From: Sphingopyxis sp. DBS4
GTDB lineage: Bacteria; Pseudomonadota; Alphaproteobacteria; Sphingomonadales; Sphingomonadaceae
Length of the DNA: 64,000 nt
Assembly (NCBI RefSeq): GCF_024628865.1
Contig: NZ_CP102384.1
Coordinates: 693,001 to 757,000, forward strand
Reading direction: 5' to 3'
A program made the translations under genes and the position numbers. A model generated the notes under the pieces. That model had not been told where the DNA came from, made no database searches, and was given only the letters and a program-made list of their open reading frames with translations. This document shows positions 53,207 to 61,453 of this stretch, piece by piece (within the stretch, counting starts at the first letter, position 1; every line of letters begins with the position of its first letter).

Positions 53207-54403
53207 TTAGTCGACACCGACGATACCGGCGTCGATCAGGCGGGCGATTTCGGTCGACGATAGTGACAGGCGTGAGGACAGCACCTCTTCGCTATGCTGA
53301 CCATTTCGCGGGGCCGGGCGCGGCGGCTCGCGCTCCGATTGCGGAATGGTCGCGAAGGCGCCCGCGGCGGGGTAGGCGAAGCCGCTGGGGTTGGCGGCGG
53401 CGCCGAAGATCGGGTTGTCGGCGACCAGCGCCGGGTCGTTCGCGGCGTCGAGCATCGTGCGATAGGGTGAATGGACGATCCCGCCCGCGTCGAAGGCGGC
53501 GGCGATGTCGGCGTGATCGCGCGCCGCGATCGCCTGCTCGAACAAAGGATAGAGCGCGTCGCGGTGGGTGAAGCGGAGGCCGTCGTCCTTCGCGAAGGAG
53601 ACGCCGCGGGCCGCCTCGACCGCCGCGACCGCTTCGCCGAGATTCAGCGCAGCGATCAGGTTCGCCCATTGGCGCGGCGTGACGACGACGACCATCGTCC
53701 GCTGCCCGTCGCGGGTGGTGAAATCGCGCCCGAACAGGCCATAGACCGCATTGCCGAGCCGGGGGCGGTTCTCGCCCGAATAGAGCACCTCGGCGATGCC
53801 GCCCATATTGGCGACGGTGCCGATCGCGACGTCGGAGAGCGGCAGGCGGACCTCGCCGCCTTCGCCCGTCGCGGCGCGGCGCTGGATCGCGGCGAGCAGC
53901 GCGAAGGCGGCATAGGCGCCGGTGAGCAGGTCCCACGCGGGCAGGACGTGATTGACGGGCTCCGGCCCCGCCCCGGTGAGCATCGGATAACCGACGCTGT
54001 TGTTGACGGTGTAGTCGAGCGCGGGCGAACCATCGGCCCAGCCCATCACGCGCACGGTGATCAGGTCGGGGCGCTTCTCGGCGAGCAATTCGTGCGACAG
54101 GAAGCCGCCGGCGGGGAAGTTGGTGACGAACTGCCCGGTCGCGCGCACCAGCGCCTGTAGCAGTTCGCGCCCCTCGGGCCGGGCGAGGTCGAGTGCGACC
54201 GACTTCTTCGCGCGGTTGAGGTTTTCCCAATAGAGCGAATCATTCTCCGCCGTCACCGGCCAGCGCCGGAAATCGGGGCCGCCGCCGATCTGGTCGACGC
54301 GGATCACCTCGGCGCCGAACTGCGCGAGGTAAAGGCCCGCGGTGGGGGAGGCGACGAAGGACGACGCCTCGATGACCGGGAGGGCGGAGAGAAGGTTATA
54401 CAT
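53207..54403 (-). CDS. CaiB/BaiF-family (class III) CoA transferase, mesaconyl-CoA C1-C4 transferase-type
   Basis: A 398-residue protein. The start at 54403 (MYNLLSALPVIEAS) is chosen because the upstream frame runs through a palindromic repeat. Family III features are seen: LAQFGAEVIRVDQIGGGPDF, NRAKKSVALDLARPEGREL and TGEGGEVRLPLSDVA. The catalytic Asp is probably in VNHVLPAWDLLTGAY. The DFRRWPVT and VNHVLPAWD segments recall the mesaconyl-CoA C1-C4 CoA transferase of Chloroflexus. With the adjacent dehydrogenase- and hydratase-type genes it would move CoA within mesaconate. The specific assignment rests on memory of that family and needs an alignment. Confidence 0.75.
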   Translation of the reverse strand: MYNLLSALPVIEASSFVASPTAGLYLAQFGAEVIRVDQIGGGPDFRRWPVTAENDSLYWENLNRAKKSVALDLARPEGRELLQALVRATGQFVTNFPAGGFLSHELLAEKRPDLITVRVMGWADGSPALDYTVNNSVGYPMLTGAGPEPVNHVLPAWDLLTGAYAAFALLAAIQRRAATGEGGEVRLPLSDVAIGTVANMGGIAEVLYSGENRPRLGNAVYGLFGRDFTTRDGQRTMVVVVTPRQWANLIAALNLGEAVAAVEAARGVSFAKDDGLRFTHRDALYPLFEQAIAARDHADIAAAFDAGGIVHSPYRTMLDAANDPALVADNPIFGAAANPSGFAYPAAGAFATIPQSEREPPRPAPRNGQHSEEVLSSRLSLSSTEIARLIDAGIVGVD

Positions 54404-54419
54404 CAGATTCTTTCCCGCC

Positions 54420-54525
54420 GTGCCCCTGCGAAGGCAGGGGCCCATCTCCGGCGCTATCGATCTCCTGCCACAGCTTGCTCTGTATCGTTAGGGCAGGAGA
54501 TAGGCCCCTGCCTTCGCGGGGGCAC
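54420..54525. repeat. Extragenic palindrome, CCCCTGCGAAGGCAGGGG family
   Basis: Inverted outer arms (54420-54444 and 54503-54525) contain GCCCCTGCGAAGGCAGGGGC, with a nested CTCCTGCC/GGCAGGAG pair. Located between the second acyl-CoA dehydrogenase and the CoA-transferase genes. Confidence 0.85.
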
Positions 54526-54556
54526 GGTGGGAGAGAGGGAAAGCGGTTCCTCATCT

Positions 54557-55726
54557 TCAATTCGCCGCCGCGAATTCGCGCAGCATATGCTTGGCGATCT
54601 GAAGCTGGAGAATCTGCGTCGTGCCTTCGTAGATGCGATAGATACGCGCATCGCGGAAAAAGCGCTCGGCGTCATATTCGGCGAGATAGCCCGCGCCGCC
54701 ATAAACCTGCACGCAGGCGTCCACCACGCGCCCGCACATTTCGGATGCAAAGACCTTGAACGCCGCCGCCTTGCGCAGGACATTCTCGCCCGCATCGGCG
54801 CGGCGCGTGACATCCGCCATCATGCATTCGGCGGCATAGATGTCGATTTCGCTCTGCGCGAGCATCTGCTGGATAAGCTGGAAATTGGCGATCGGTTCGC
54901 CGAACGCCTTGCGCTCGGTCGCGTAGCGCACCGCGCTGTCGAGCGCGCGGCGGGCGTAGGCGGTGGCGGCGGCGCCGACCGACATGCGGCCGTTGTCCAG
55001 GCTCATCATCGCATAGGCGAAGCCCTTGCCGAGTTCGCCGCCCAGCAACGCCTCGCCGCCGACGCGGACGTCGTCCATCACGATGTCGGCGATATGGCTG
55101 CCCGACTGGCCCATCTTCTTGTCCGACTTGCCGATCGACACGCCCGGCGCGTCCATCGGCACGACGAAGGCCGAGACATGGGCGTTCTTGGGCAGATTCT
55201 CCTTTGAGGTGCGCGCCATGATCAGGCCGACCTTGGCGAAGGGCGAATTGGTGATGTAGCGCTTGGTGCCGTTCAGCACCCAGCCGTTGTCGGTCTGCGT
55301 CGCGGTCGTCTGAAGCCCCGCCGAGTCCGATCCCGAGCCGGGTTCGGTCAGGCCGAAGCAGGCGATTTCGCCCGAAGCGACGCGCGGCAGCCACTCGGCC
55401 TTCTGCGCCTCGGTCCCGCCATTCTTGAGCGCCGAGGCGAACATGCCGATGTTGATCGAGATGATCGAACGGAAGGCCGGCATCGCATAGCTGATCGTGT
55501 GGATCGTCTTGACGTACTGGCTGACGTTCATCCCCGCGCCGCCGAACTCTTCGGGGATGGTCAGGCCGAACAGTCCCATATCGCGCATTTCGGCGAGAAT
55601 ATCGTCGGGGATGCGGTCGGTCTCGATGATCTCCTTCTCGGCGGGGAGAAGGCGCTCGCGCACATAGCGCTGAAGCTGCTCGATGAACTGTTCGAAGACG
55701 TCCGCGTCCATGCCGGGGTTGCTCAT
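54557..55726 (-). CDS. Acyl-CoA dehydrogenase
   Basis: A 389-residue FAD enzyme of standard length: FGLTEPGSGSDSAG (substrate/FAD loop), WVLNGTKRYITNSPFA, GYLAEYDAERFFRDARI and the catalytic Glu in IYEGTTQIL. It resembles short/medium-chain or branched-chain members. It is the second gene of the minus-strand CoA cluster, 10 bp after the SDR gene, and would introduce the alpha-beta double bond in the acyl-CoA being degraded. Confidence 0.94.
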   Translation of the reverse strand: MSNPGMDADVFEQFIEQLQRYVRERLLPAEKEIIETDRIPDDILAEMRDMGLFGLTIPEEFGGAGMNVSQYVKTIHTISYAMPAFRSIISINIGMFASALKNGGTEAQKAEWLPRVASGEIACFGLTEPGSGSDSAGLQTTATQTDNGWVLNGTKRYITNSPFAKVGLIMARTSKENLPKNAHVSAFVVPMDAPGVSIGKSDKKMGQSGSHIADIVMDDVRVGGEALLGGELGKGFAYAMMSLDNGRMSVGAAATAYARRALDSAVRYATERKAFGEPIANFQLIQQMLAQSEIDIYAAECMMADVTRRADAGENVLRKAAAFKVFASEMCGRVVDACVQVYGGAGYLAEYDAERFFRDARIYRIYEGTTQILQLQIAKHMLREFAAAN

Positions 55727-55736
55727 GGGCTGTTCC

Positions 55737-56654
55737 TCAGATCGGGTCGTAGGGGAAGACGTGCGCCGACACTTCGTCGGCGCGCGCGAAGCTTGGGCGA
55801 AAGGCGGGGATCAGTTCGTCGGCGATCGCCTCTGCCGTCCAGCCTTCGAGCTTGGTCATCGAACGCACGGGGCGCGGTTTCGAGAACAGGACGATCTCGT
55901 TCTTGCGCACCGAGAAAATCTGGTTGGTCACGTCCTGCGACAGGTCGGAGGCGAGATAGGCGACGAGCGGCGCGATCTTGTCGGCCGACATTTCCTGGAT
56001 GCGCTTGACGCGTTCCTGTTCGGCGGGCGTCGTCGCGGGGATCGAGGCGGTCATCCGGCTCCACGCGAAGGGGGCAATGCAGTTGGAGCGCACTCCGGCG
56101 CGCGCCATGTCGAGCGCGATCGACTGCGACAGCGCGACGACGCCGAGCTTCGCGGCAGAGTAATTGGCCTGCCCGATGTTGCCGATCAGGCCGCTGGTCG
56201 AGGTGAAATGGATGAAGCTGCCCGATTGCTGCTCGCGAAAATAGGGCGTCGCAGCCTTCGAGACATTGAAGACGCCGGTCAGATTGACCTCGATGACGCT
56301 CTTCCAGTCTTCATAACTCATCTTGTGCCAGATGGTGTCGCGGAGGATGCCGGCATTGTTCACCACGGCGTCGATGCGGCCGAATTTGGCGACCGCGTCC
56401 TCGACGATGCTTGCGGCTTCTTTCGGGTCGGCGACATTGCCGAAGTTGGCGATTGCCTTGCCGCCCGCGGCGTCGATGTCGGCCGCGGTCGTTTCGGCCG
56501 GCGCGGCGTCGCCGCCGTCGCCCGCCTGCGCGACGCCGGGGTCGTTGACGACCACCGCCGCGCCCTGGGCGGCGCAATGCAGCGCCAGTTCGCGGCCGAT
56601 CCCGCGGCCCGCGCCGGTGATCGCGACGACCTTTCCGTCAAGGCATCCGCTCAT
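55737..56654 (-). CDS. SDR-family 3-hydroxyacyl-CoA dehydrogenase-like enzyme
   Basis: A 305-residue SDR: TGAGRGIG near residue 14, NNAGILRDT, Ser in TSTSGLIG and YSAAK as the catalytic Tyr/Lys. The insertion after strand 2 (VVVNDPGVAQAGDGG) and NNAGILRDT are characteristic of the dehydrogenase part of peroxisomal multifunctional enzyme 2, so a hydroxyacyl-CoA substrate is likely. First gene of the leftward cluster, divergent from the IclR regulator with a palindromic operator candidate between them. Confidence 0.92.
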   Translation of the reverse strand: MSGCLDGKVVAITGAGRGIGRELALHCAAQGAAVVVNDPGVAQAGDGGDAAPAETTAADIDAAGGKAIANFGNVADPKEAASIVEDAVAKFGRIDAVVNNAGILRDTIWHKMSYEDWKSVIEVNLTGVFNVSKAATPYFREQQSGSFIHFTSTSGLIGNIGQANYSAAKLGVVALSQSIALDMARAGVRSNCIAPFAWSRMTASIPATTPAEQERVKRIQEMSADKIAPLVAYLASDLSQDVTNQIFSVRKNEIVLFSKPRPVRSMTKLEGWTAEAIADELIPAFRPSFARADEVSAHVFPYDPI

Positions 56655-56709
56655 GGCCGCTCTCCCGTTCGATTCGTGTCGATAGCGCGATAGGCGACCG
56701 TGCGTATCA

Positions 56710-56746
56710 TTTCAACATTCGGAATTGATTTTTCATAATGTTGAAA
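56710..56746. promoter_or_regulatory. Candidate IclR operator
   Basis: Perfect 10-bp inverted repeat TTTCAACATT (56710-56719) / AATGTTGAAA (56737-56746) with a 17-bp spacer, in the 105-bp region between the divergent SDR and IclR genes. The right arm ends 13 bp before the IclR start, so it probably covers its promoter. Confidence 0.6.
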
Positions 56747-56759
56747 ATATCTCCGAGCC

Positions 56760-57497
56760 ATGACCGGTCCGGTTCGCTCCGTCTCGCAGGCTTTCGCCAT
56801 CCTCCGCCTGCTCGCGGAGTCGGGAGCGCTGACGCTGTCGGATATCGGCCGTTTCACCGACCTCAGCCCGTCGAGTTGCCTCAACCTCCTGAAGACGCTG
56901 GTTGCCGAGGGCACGGTCGAGCGCGACGCGCGGACCAAGCAATATCGGCTGGCGGTTGCGTGGCAGGCGGCCGATGCGCTCCGCGACACGCGCGCCGCGC
57001 GGCTCGCCGACCGCGCGCAGCCGCTGATGGCGCGCTTCGCCCAGCGCGACGAGGCGGCGGTCGGGCTGTGGCGGGTCGTTTCGCGCGACCGCATGCAACT
57101 CGCCGCGCGTGCCGAGAGCGACGCCGGCATGCGCCTCAGCCTCGCCGACGGACAACGCCAGCCGCTCGGCAGCGGCGCGGCGGGGCGCGCGATTGCCGCG
57201 GTGCAGGGGGTGAGCGAAGCCGAACTGGCGCGGCGCTATGCCCCGGTGCGCTGGCAGGACGCGCTGACGTTCGAGGCTTATGCGCGGCAGGTCGCGGCGG
57301 CGGGGGTGCAGGGGTTCGCGATCGATCGCGGTCACGCCCACCGCGGCGTCTGCACCGTCGCCGCAGGAATCGCCGATATCGCCCCCGGTTTCTGCCTGTC
57401 CGCTTCGTTCGTCGCCGGATCGCGCAGCGAGGCCGAGGTCGAGGCGCTGGGCGCGGCGCTTGTCGCGCTTCGCGACGAGGTGATACTGTCCGCCTGA
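56760..57497 (+). CDS. IclR-family transcriptional regulator
   Basis: A 245-residue protein with an N-terminal winged helix-turn-helix (SVSQAFAILRLLAESGALTL, DLSPSSCLNLLKTLVAEG) and a C-terminal effector domain (GSGAAGRAIAAVQ, GVQGFAIDRG). It is divergent from the SDR/acyl-CoA dehydrogenase/CoA-transferase/thiolase cluster, with a strong inverted repeat in between, and upstream of the ferredoxin reductase gene. It is the likely regulator of both. Effector unknown, probably a pathway acid or CoA ester precursor. Confidence 0.93.
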   Translation: MTGPVRSVSQAFAILRLLAESGALTLSDIGRFTDLSPSSCLNLLKTLVAEGTVERDARTKQYRLAVAWQAADALRDTRAARLADRAQPLMARFAQRDEAAVGLWRVVSRDRMQLAARAESDAGMRLSLADGQRQPLGSGAAGRAIAAVQGVSEAELARRYAPVRWQDALTFEAYARQVAAAGVQGFAIDRGHAHRGVCTVAAGIADIAPGFCLSASFVAGSRSEAEVEALGAALVALRDEVILSA

Positions 57498-57575
57498 TAG
57501 CCAATGTTTGTTGTGCCGCTGCCTGCGGCGTGCAAGGGCACGGCCGAAAAGCGAGCGCGCCGTAACGGAGGGATT

Positions 57576-58799
57576 ATGCAGTTCGACGTGGTGATCGTGG
57601 GGGCCGGACACGGCGGCGCGCAGGTCGCGGTAATGCTGCGGACACAGAAATTCGAAGGCAGCATCGCGATCATCGGCGACGAACCCGAACTGCCCTATGA
57701 GCGCCCGCCGCTCTCGAAGGAATATTTCGCGGGCGAGAAGGAGTTCGAGCGCATCCAGCTTCGTCCCGCCAAATATTGGGACGAGCGCGAAGTGACGATG
57801 CTGCTCGGCAAGCGCGTGGTGGGAGTCGATCCCGCGGCACATAGCGTCACCACCGACGGCGGCGAGACGATCGGTTACGGCAAGCTCGTCTGGGCGACCG
57901 GCGGCAGCCCCCGGATGCTCCCGATCCCCGGCGGCGACCTGCCCGGCGTGCAGGGCGTGCGCACCCGTGCCGACGCCGACGCAATGAAGGCGGCGTCGGA
58001 GACGGCGCGGCAGATCGTCGTGATCGGCGGCGGCTATATCGGGCTCGAGGCGGCGGCGGTGCTGACAAAGGCGGGCAAGAAGGTCGTGCTGCTGGAAGCG
58101 CTCGACCGCGTGCTCGCCCGCGTCGCGGGCGAGGATCTGTCGCGCTTCTATGAGAAGGAACATCGCGAGCATGGCGTCGACCTCCGGCTCGGTGTCGCGG
58201 TCGAAGCGATCGAGGGCACGGATCACGTAACCGGCGTGCGCCTGTCGGACGGCGAGGTCATTCCCGCCGATCTCGTCATCGTCGGCATCGGCATCGTCCC
58301 GGCGGTCGAGCCGCTGATCGCGGCGGGGGCCGAGGGTGGAAACGGCGTGCTCGTCGACCGCCATTGCAAGACGAGCCTGCCCGACATCTATGCGATTGGC
58401 GATTGCGCGGCGCATGTGAACGAATTTGCCGAGGGGGCGACGATCCGGCTCGAATCGGTGCAGAATGCCAACGACCAGGCGAATGTCGTCGCCAAGGGCA
58501 TCGTTGGCGACGAAGCGCCCTATCACGCTATCCCCTGGTTCTGGTCGAACCAGTACGACCTCAAGCTCCAGACCGCGGGGCTCTCGACCGGGCACGACCA
58601 GACGGTGGTGCGCGGCGACATCGCGAGCCGCAGCTTCTCGATCGTCTATCTGAAGGCAGGCAGGGTGATCGCGCTCGACTGCGTCAATGCGACCAAGGAT
58701 TACGTCCAGGGGCGAAAGATCGTCACCGCCGGGCTCGTCGCGACGGCCGAGCAGCTTGCCGATACCGACAAGCCGCTCAAGGAATTGCTAGCGGGTTGA
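57576..58799 (+). CDS. FAD-dependent ferredoxin reductase (P450/dioxygenase electron-transfer type)
   Basis: A 407-residue flavoprotein. The start at 57576 has AACGGAGGG six bases upstream; the longer frame from 57504 is rejected. FAD motif GAGHGG (near 9), NAD motif [12 protein letters not shown] (near 150), the second FAD segment [11 protein letters not shown], and the C-terminal ferredoxin-reductase domain with [12 protein letters not shown]. It resembles putidaredoxin/rhodocoxin reductases. It is the only visible candidate to feed electrons to the P450 at 42645, 14 kb away; a ferredoxin is missing. It follows the IclR gene by 78 bp. Confidence 0.93.
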   Translation: MQFDVVIVGAGHGGAQVAVMLRTQKFEGSIAIIGDEPELPYERPPLSKEYFAGEKEFERIQLRPAKYWDEREVTMLLGKRVVGVDPAAHSVTTDGGETIGYGKLVWATGGSPRMLPIPGGDLPGVQGVRTRADADAMKAASETARQIVVIGGGYIGLEAAAVLTKAGKKVVLLEALDRVLARVAGEDLSRFYEKEHREHGVDLRLGVAVEAIEGTDHVTGVRLSDGEVIPADLVIVGIGIVPAVEPLIAAGAEGGNGVLVDRHCKTSLPDIYAIGDCAAHVNEFAEGATIRLESVQNANDQANVVAKGIVGDEAPYHAIPWFWSNQYDLKLQTAGLSTGHDQTVVRGDIASRSFSIVYLKAGRVIALDCVNATKDYVQGRKIVTAGLVATAEQLADTDKPLKELLAG

Positions 58800-58859
58800 T
58801 CGCTATCCGATCCTCTCTGCCGCGAGGCGGTGGGGAGGACCGATTGCCGAATCGCTGGC

Positions 58860-59495
58860 CTAAACCGGCGGCAAACGCTCTGCCTCCGGCGGCAGATCGC
58901 CGAGCGCGCGTTTCAGCGTCGTCTTGATGTTGCGGAGCAGGCGGCGCAGCGCGACGATCACCACCACCGCGGCGGCGGCGAGCAGGATGGCGATCACGAT
59001 CGCGAGCGCGGGATAGGCGATGGCGAGCGCGAGCAGGCCGGTCGTCGCGACATCCTCGCCGGTCGAGACCGCGGCGTTGCTGAACGGTTCGGGGCTGATG
59101 TTGACGACCGCGCGCGTCGTCGCCTTGGCGCCGTGGCTGAGCAGCGCGCCGCCGCCGCCGAGGAGGAAGGCCACGACCTGCCACGTCGGATCGGAACTAT
59201 CGACGAGCGCGAGCGCGAGCAGCGCGCCTCCGAGCGGACGGATGACGCTGTGGATCGTGTCCCAGGCCGAATCGATCCAGGCGACCTTGTCGGCGAAGAA
59301 TTCGGCAAGCGTGCCGACGGTCGCGACGCCGAGTACCCAGGGGTTGGCGAGAACCTGCAGAGCCTTCAGATGTTCGGGCAGCGGCAGCCAGCCGAAATGC
59401 ATCGCGATGCCGGTGGCGAGAATGGTGAGGTAGAGCCGCCAGCCTGCGAGCAGGCTGAGACTGCCGGCGACACCCAGAATCTCCAATATTCCCAT
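58860..59495 (-). CDS. DUF4126 membrane protein
   Basis: A 211-residue hydrophobic protein. The start at 59495 has GGGAGCAGG upstream; the open frame to 59561 is not supported. About five membrane segments are visible (LGVAGSLSLLAGWRLYLTIL, then ATVGTLAEFFADKVAWIDSA, and a late LAIAYPALAIVIAILLAAAA). A basic tail follows (RRLLRNIKTTLKRALG). The family has no assigned function. Convergent with the ferredoxin reductase and divergent from the Nudix gene. Confidence 0.8.
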   Translation of the reverse strand: MGILEILGVAGSLSLLAGWRLYLTILATGIAMHFGWLPLPEHLKALQVLANPWVLGVATVGTLAEFFADKVAWIDSAWDTIHSVIRPLGGALLALALVDSSDPTWQVVAFLLGGGGALLSHGAKATTRAVVNISPEPFSNAAVSTGEDVATTGLLALAIAYPALAIVIAILLAAAAVVVIVALRRLLRNIKTTLKRALGDLPPEAERLPPV

Positions 59496-59589
59496 GGCCC
59501 TGCTCCCACTGGAGGCCCTTCTTGCACCCTCGTCCGCGCCTCTGCAATGGCCGGATGACAAGCGCGGCGCGCACGGTTAGGGTTTTGGC

Positions 59590-60375
59590 ATGAGTTCATC
59601 CGCTTCGCCGTCCGCCGTGCCGGACAACGCCATCCCCGCTGCCACGCTCGTCATCATGCGCCCCCCAAGCGGGGGCGGGCCCGACGAGATATTGCTGGTC
59701 AAGCGGTCGACGACGATGGTTTTCGCGGCGGGTGCGGTGGTGTTTCCGGGCGGGCGCATCGATCCCGACGATTATGTGGTCGCGGCGCAGCACGGCTTCG
59801 CGCCGGACGATGTCGAGGGCGCGGCGCGGGTCGCGGCGCTGCGCGAAACGCTCGAGGAGACGGGTCTTGCGGTCGGCTGGCCGACGCTCGCCGATCAGGA
59901 AACGGCCGCAATCCGCCAGGCGCTGCTCGGCGGGACGCTATTGTCAAAGATGCTGGAGTCGCGGCACGAGCGACTCGCACTCGAATCGCTCGTGCCCTTT
60001 GCGCGCTGGTGCCCCAATTTCAAGGAAGCGCGCACCTTCGACACCCGCTTCTATGCCGTCGCCGCGCCGCCGCACGGGCATGAACTGACGGTCGAGGAGG
60101 CCGAGCACAGCCATATCTTTTGGGCGAGCGCCCCCGACACGCTGGCGATGGCCGATCGCGGCGACGTGTCGATCATCTTCCCGACCCGCCGCAATCTGGA
60201 GAGGCTGGCGCAGACGGGCAGCTTCGCCGATTTTTCGGCGCATGCCGGGCATTTTCCGGTCGAATTGGTCACGCCGTGGGTCGAGGAACGCGATGGCCGC
60301 GCGCATCTGTGCATCCCCGATCATCTCGGCTACCCGGTGACGAGCGAGCCGTTCGATCGTATCCGACGTGGATGA
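59590..60375 (+). CDS. Nudix hydrolase
   Basis: A 261-residue protein with the Nudix box split by an insertion: GAVVFPGGRID, then about 23 residues, then RVAALRETLEETGL, whose REx2EExG core is intact. The long form with a C-terminal extension resembles NUDT19-type CoA or RNA-cap pyrophosphatases rather than MutT. A CoA diphosphatase role would fit the acyl-CoA-rich neighbourhood, but that is a guess. Confidence 0.88.
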   Translation: MSSSASPSAVPDNAIPAATLVIMRPPSGGGPDEILLVKRSTTMVFAAGAVVFPGGRIDPDDYVVAAQHGFAPDDVEGAARVAALRETLEETGLAVGWPTLADQETAAIRQALLGGTLLSKMLESRHERLALESLVPFARWCPNFKEARTFDTRFYAVAAPPHGHELTVEEAEHSHIFWASAPDTLAMADRGDVSIIFPTRRNLERLAQTGSFADFSAHAGHFPVELVTPWVEERDGRAHLCIPDHLGYPVTSEPFDRIRRG

Positions 60376-60551
60376 ATTGGGGCCGATGCAGCGCTTTTCG
60401 CTGGTTTAGCAAATTCATAACAAATGGGGGATAGGTCAAATCATCGTTGCAATCGGCAATGACTATGCCTACAGAGGCTGGGTAGATTCACAGCGATAGC
60501 CAACGCGTTGGTGTGATTCGATAAGACTAGTTCCAGTGGACGGAGAAGAAG

Positions 60552-60791
60552 ATGAACCTGCTTAAGAAAGCTGCGATCTCCCTCGCGGCAACGTCGATGA
60601 TTGTGGCTCCGGTTGCCGCTTCGGCTGCTACCTCGCTTGATTCGGCTCGTGCCACGTCGGTTGTCGGCGGCGAAAGCGAACTCGAAGGAAGCACGAGCTG
60701 GATCATCGCTCTCGTTGCTCTGGCCGCGATCATCGGTGGCATCATCCTGGCATCGGACAACAACAGCGACAACCCGACCAGCCCCGGCTGA
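60552..60791 (+). CDS. Small secreted/membrane peptide of unknown function
   Basis: A 79-residue protein with ribosome site GGACGGAGAAGAAG, a signal-like N-terminus (KKAAISLAATSMIVAPVAASAA), a short polar stretch (SVVGGESELEGS), a hydrophobic helix (SWIIALVALAAIIGGIILA) and an acidic DNNSDNPTSPG tail. It has its own terminator and an AT-rich upstream region, so it looks like a genuine monocistronic gene. Similar short signal-plus-helix proteins are common in sphingomonads, with no known function. Confidence 0.75.
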   Translation: MNLLKKAAISLAATSMIVAPVAASAATSLDSARATSVVGGESELEGSTSWIIALVALAAIIGGIILASDNNSDNPTSPG

Positions 60792-60814
60792 TCCGGCATC
60801 GCCGAGATAATCCA

Positions 60815-60846
60815 AAAGGCTCCGAACGAAAGTTCGGGGCCTTTTG
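60815..60846 (+). terminator. Rho-independent terminator
   Basis: AAAAGGCTCCGAAC (60815-60828), GAAA tetraloop, GTTCGGGGCCTTTT (60833-60846): a 14-bp stem with one G-T pair, 24 bp after the small peptide gene. The flanking A and T runs suggest function in both directions. Confidence 0.9.
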
Positions 60847-61206
60847 TGCGTCTGGGGCTTGGGGATTGAGCTTCGCTCATTGGCCGAACAGCAGATGGTC
60901 GAAACGGGGTGGGAGGCTGCCCTGCCTTCGTGCGTCATCGTGGCGCGAGGCCGGTTGGCGCGAGGGCGACGTAGCAATTCCAAAGTTCAGGAAAGTTCAG
61001 CCTATTGCATCGCCCCGATGCGGGTATCGCGGCGCGCAGAACGCACCCGGCACGTCTCGCCGTGATCGCTCCCGCAAGCTGGGGCGCGGCCGCCTTTATC
61101 CACCAAATGAAAGAGCCGGATGAACGCTGGCATAGCCGGATAATGTAGGAAAGGCCTATTTGACGGCGCTGCCTGCTCTGGGGTGGGGGGCGGCCCCTTC
61201 CCAACT

Positions 61207-61289
61207 TTCGTCATTCCCGCGAAAGCGGGAACCCGGAGTGGGGTCAGCCGATGCACGCTCTGGGTTCCCGCTTTCGCGGGAATGACGAA
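61207..61289. repeat. Extragenic palindrome, TCATTCCCGCGAAAGCGGGA family, copy 2
   Basis: Arms 61207-61234 and 61261-61289. The core GTGGGGTCAGCCGATGC is the reverse-complement relative of the core of the copy at 7458-7540, so the two are inverted copies of one element of about 83 bp. Confidence 0.9.
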
Positions 61290-61320
61290 GATAAGAGATG
61301 CTGAGCGCTACTTTCAGACT

Positions 61321-61399
61321 TTCGTCATCCCGGACTTGATCCGGAATCCATTCCCCCGGCGCTGAGAGAATGGATCCCGGATCAAGTCCGGGATGACGA
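61321..61399. repeat. Extragenic palindrome, CCCGGACTTGATCCGG family, copy 2
   Basis: Arms 61321-61350 and 61371-61399 are inverted copies, including the TGGATCC/GGAATCCA inner ends. Same family as 53112-53189. Placed 31 bp from the preceding palindrome. Confidence 0.9.
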
Positions 61400-61453
61400 T
61401 GCAAGATAGGTCGGCTTCCGGTCGAAACCCGGCATAGGAAATTTGACTATACC

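Larger units (their letters stand above)
60847..61453. other. Non-coding gap holding two palindromic repeats
   Basis: About 600 bp without a supportable gene. Short open frames (for example 60844-61065 and 60866-61123) lack ribosome sites and any recognisable protein character. The right half is two back-to-back extragenic palindromes (61207-61289 and 61321-61399). The left part, 60850-61190, shows nothing recognisable. Confidence 0.7.

Noticed and set aside
60844..61123. Short overlapping open frames after the small peptide gene
   Set aside because: Start inside the terminator or lack ribosome sites, and show no conserved-looking features.
61207..61399. Possible CRISPR-like repeat cluster
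   Set aside because: Two different palindrome families side by side, each a simple inverted pair; no direct repeats with regular unique spacers.
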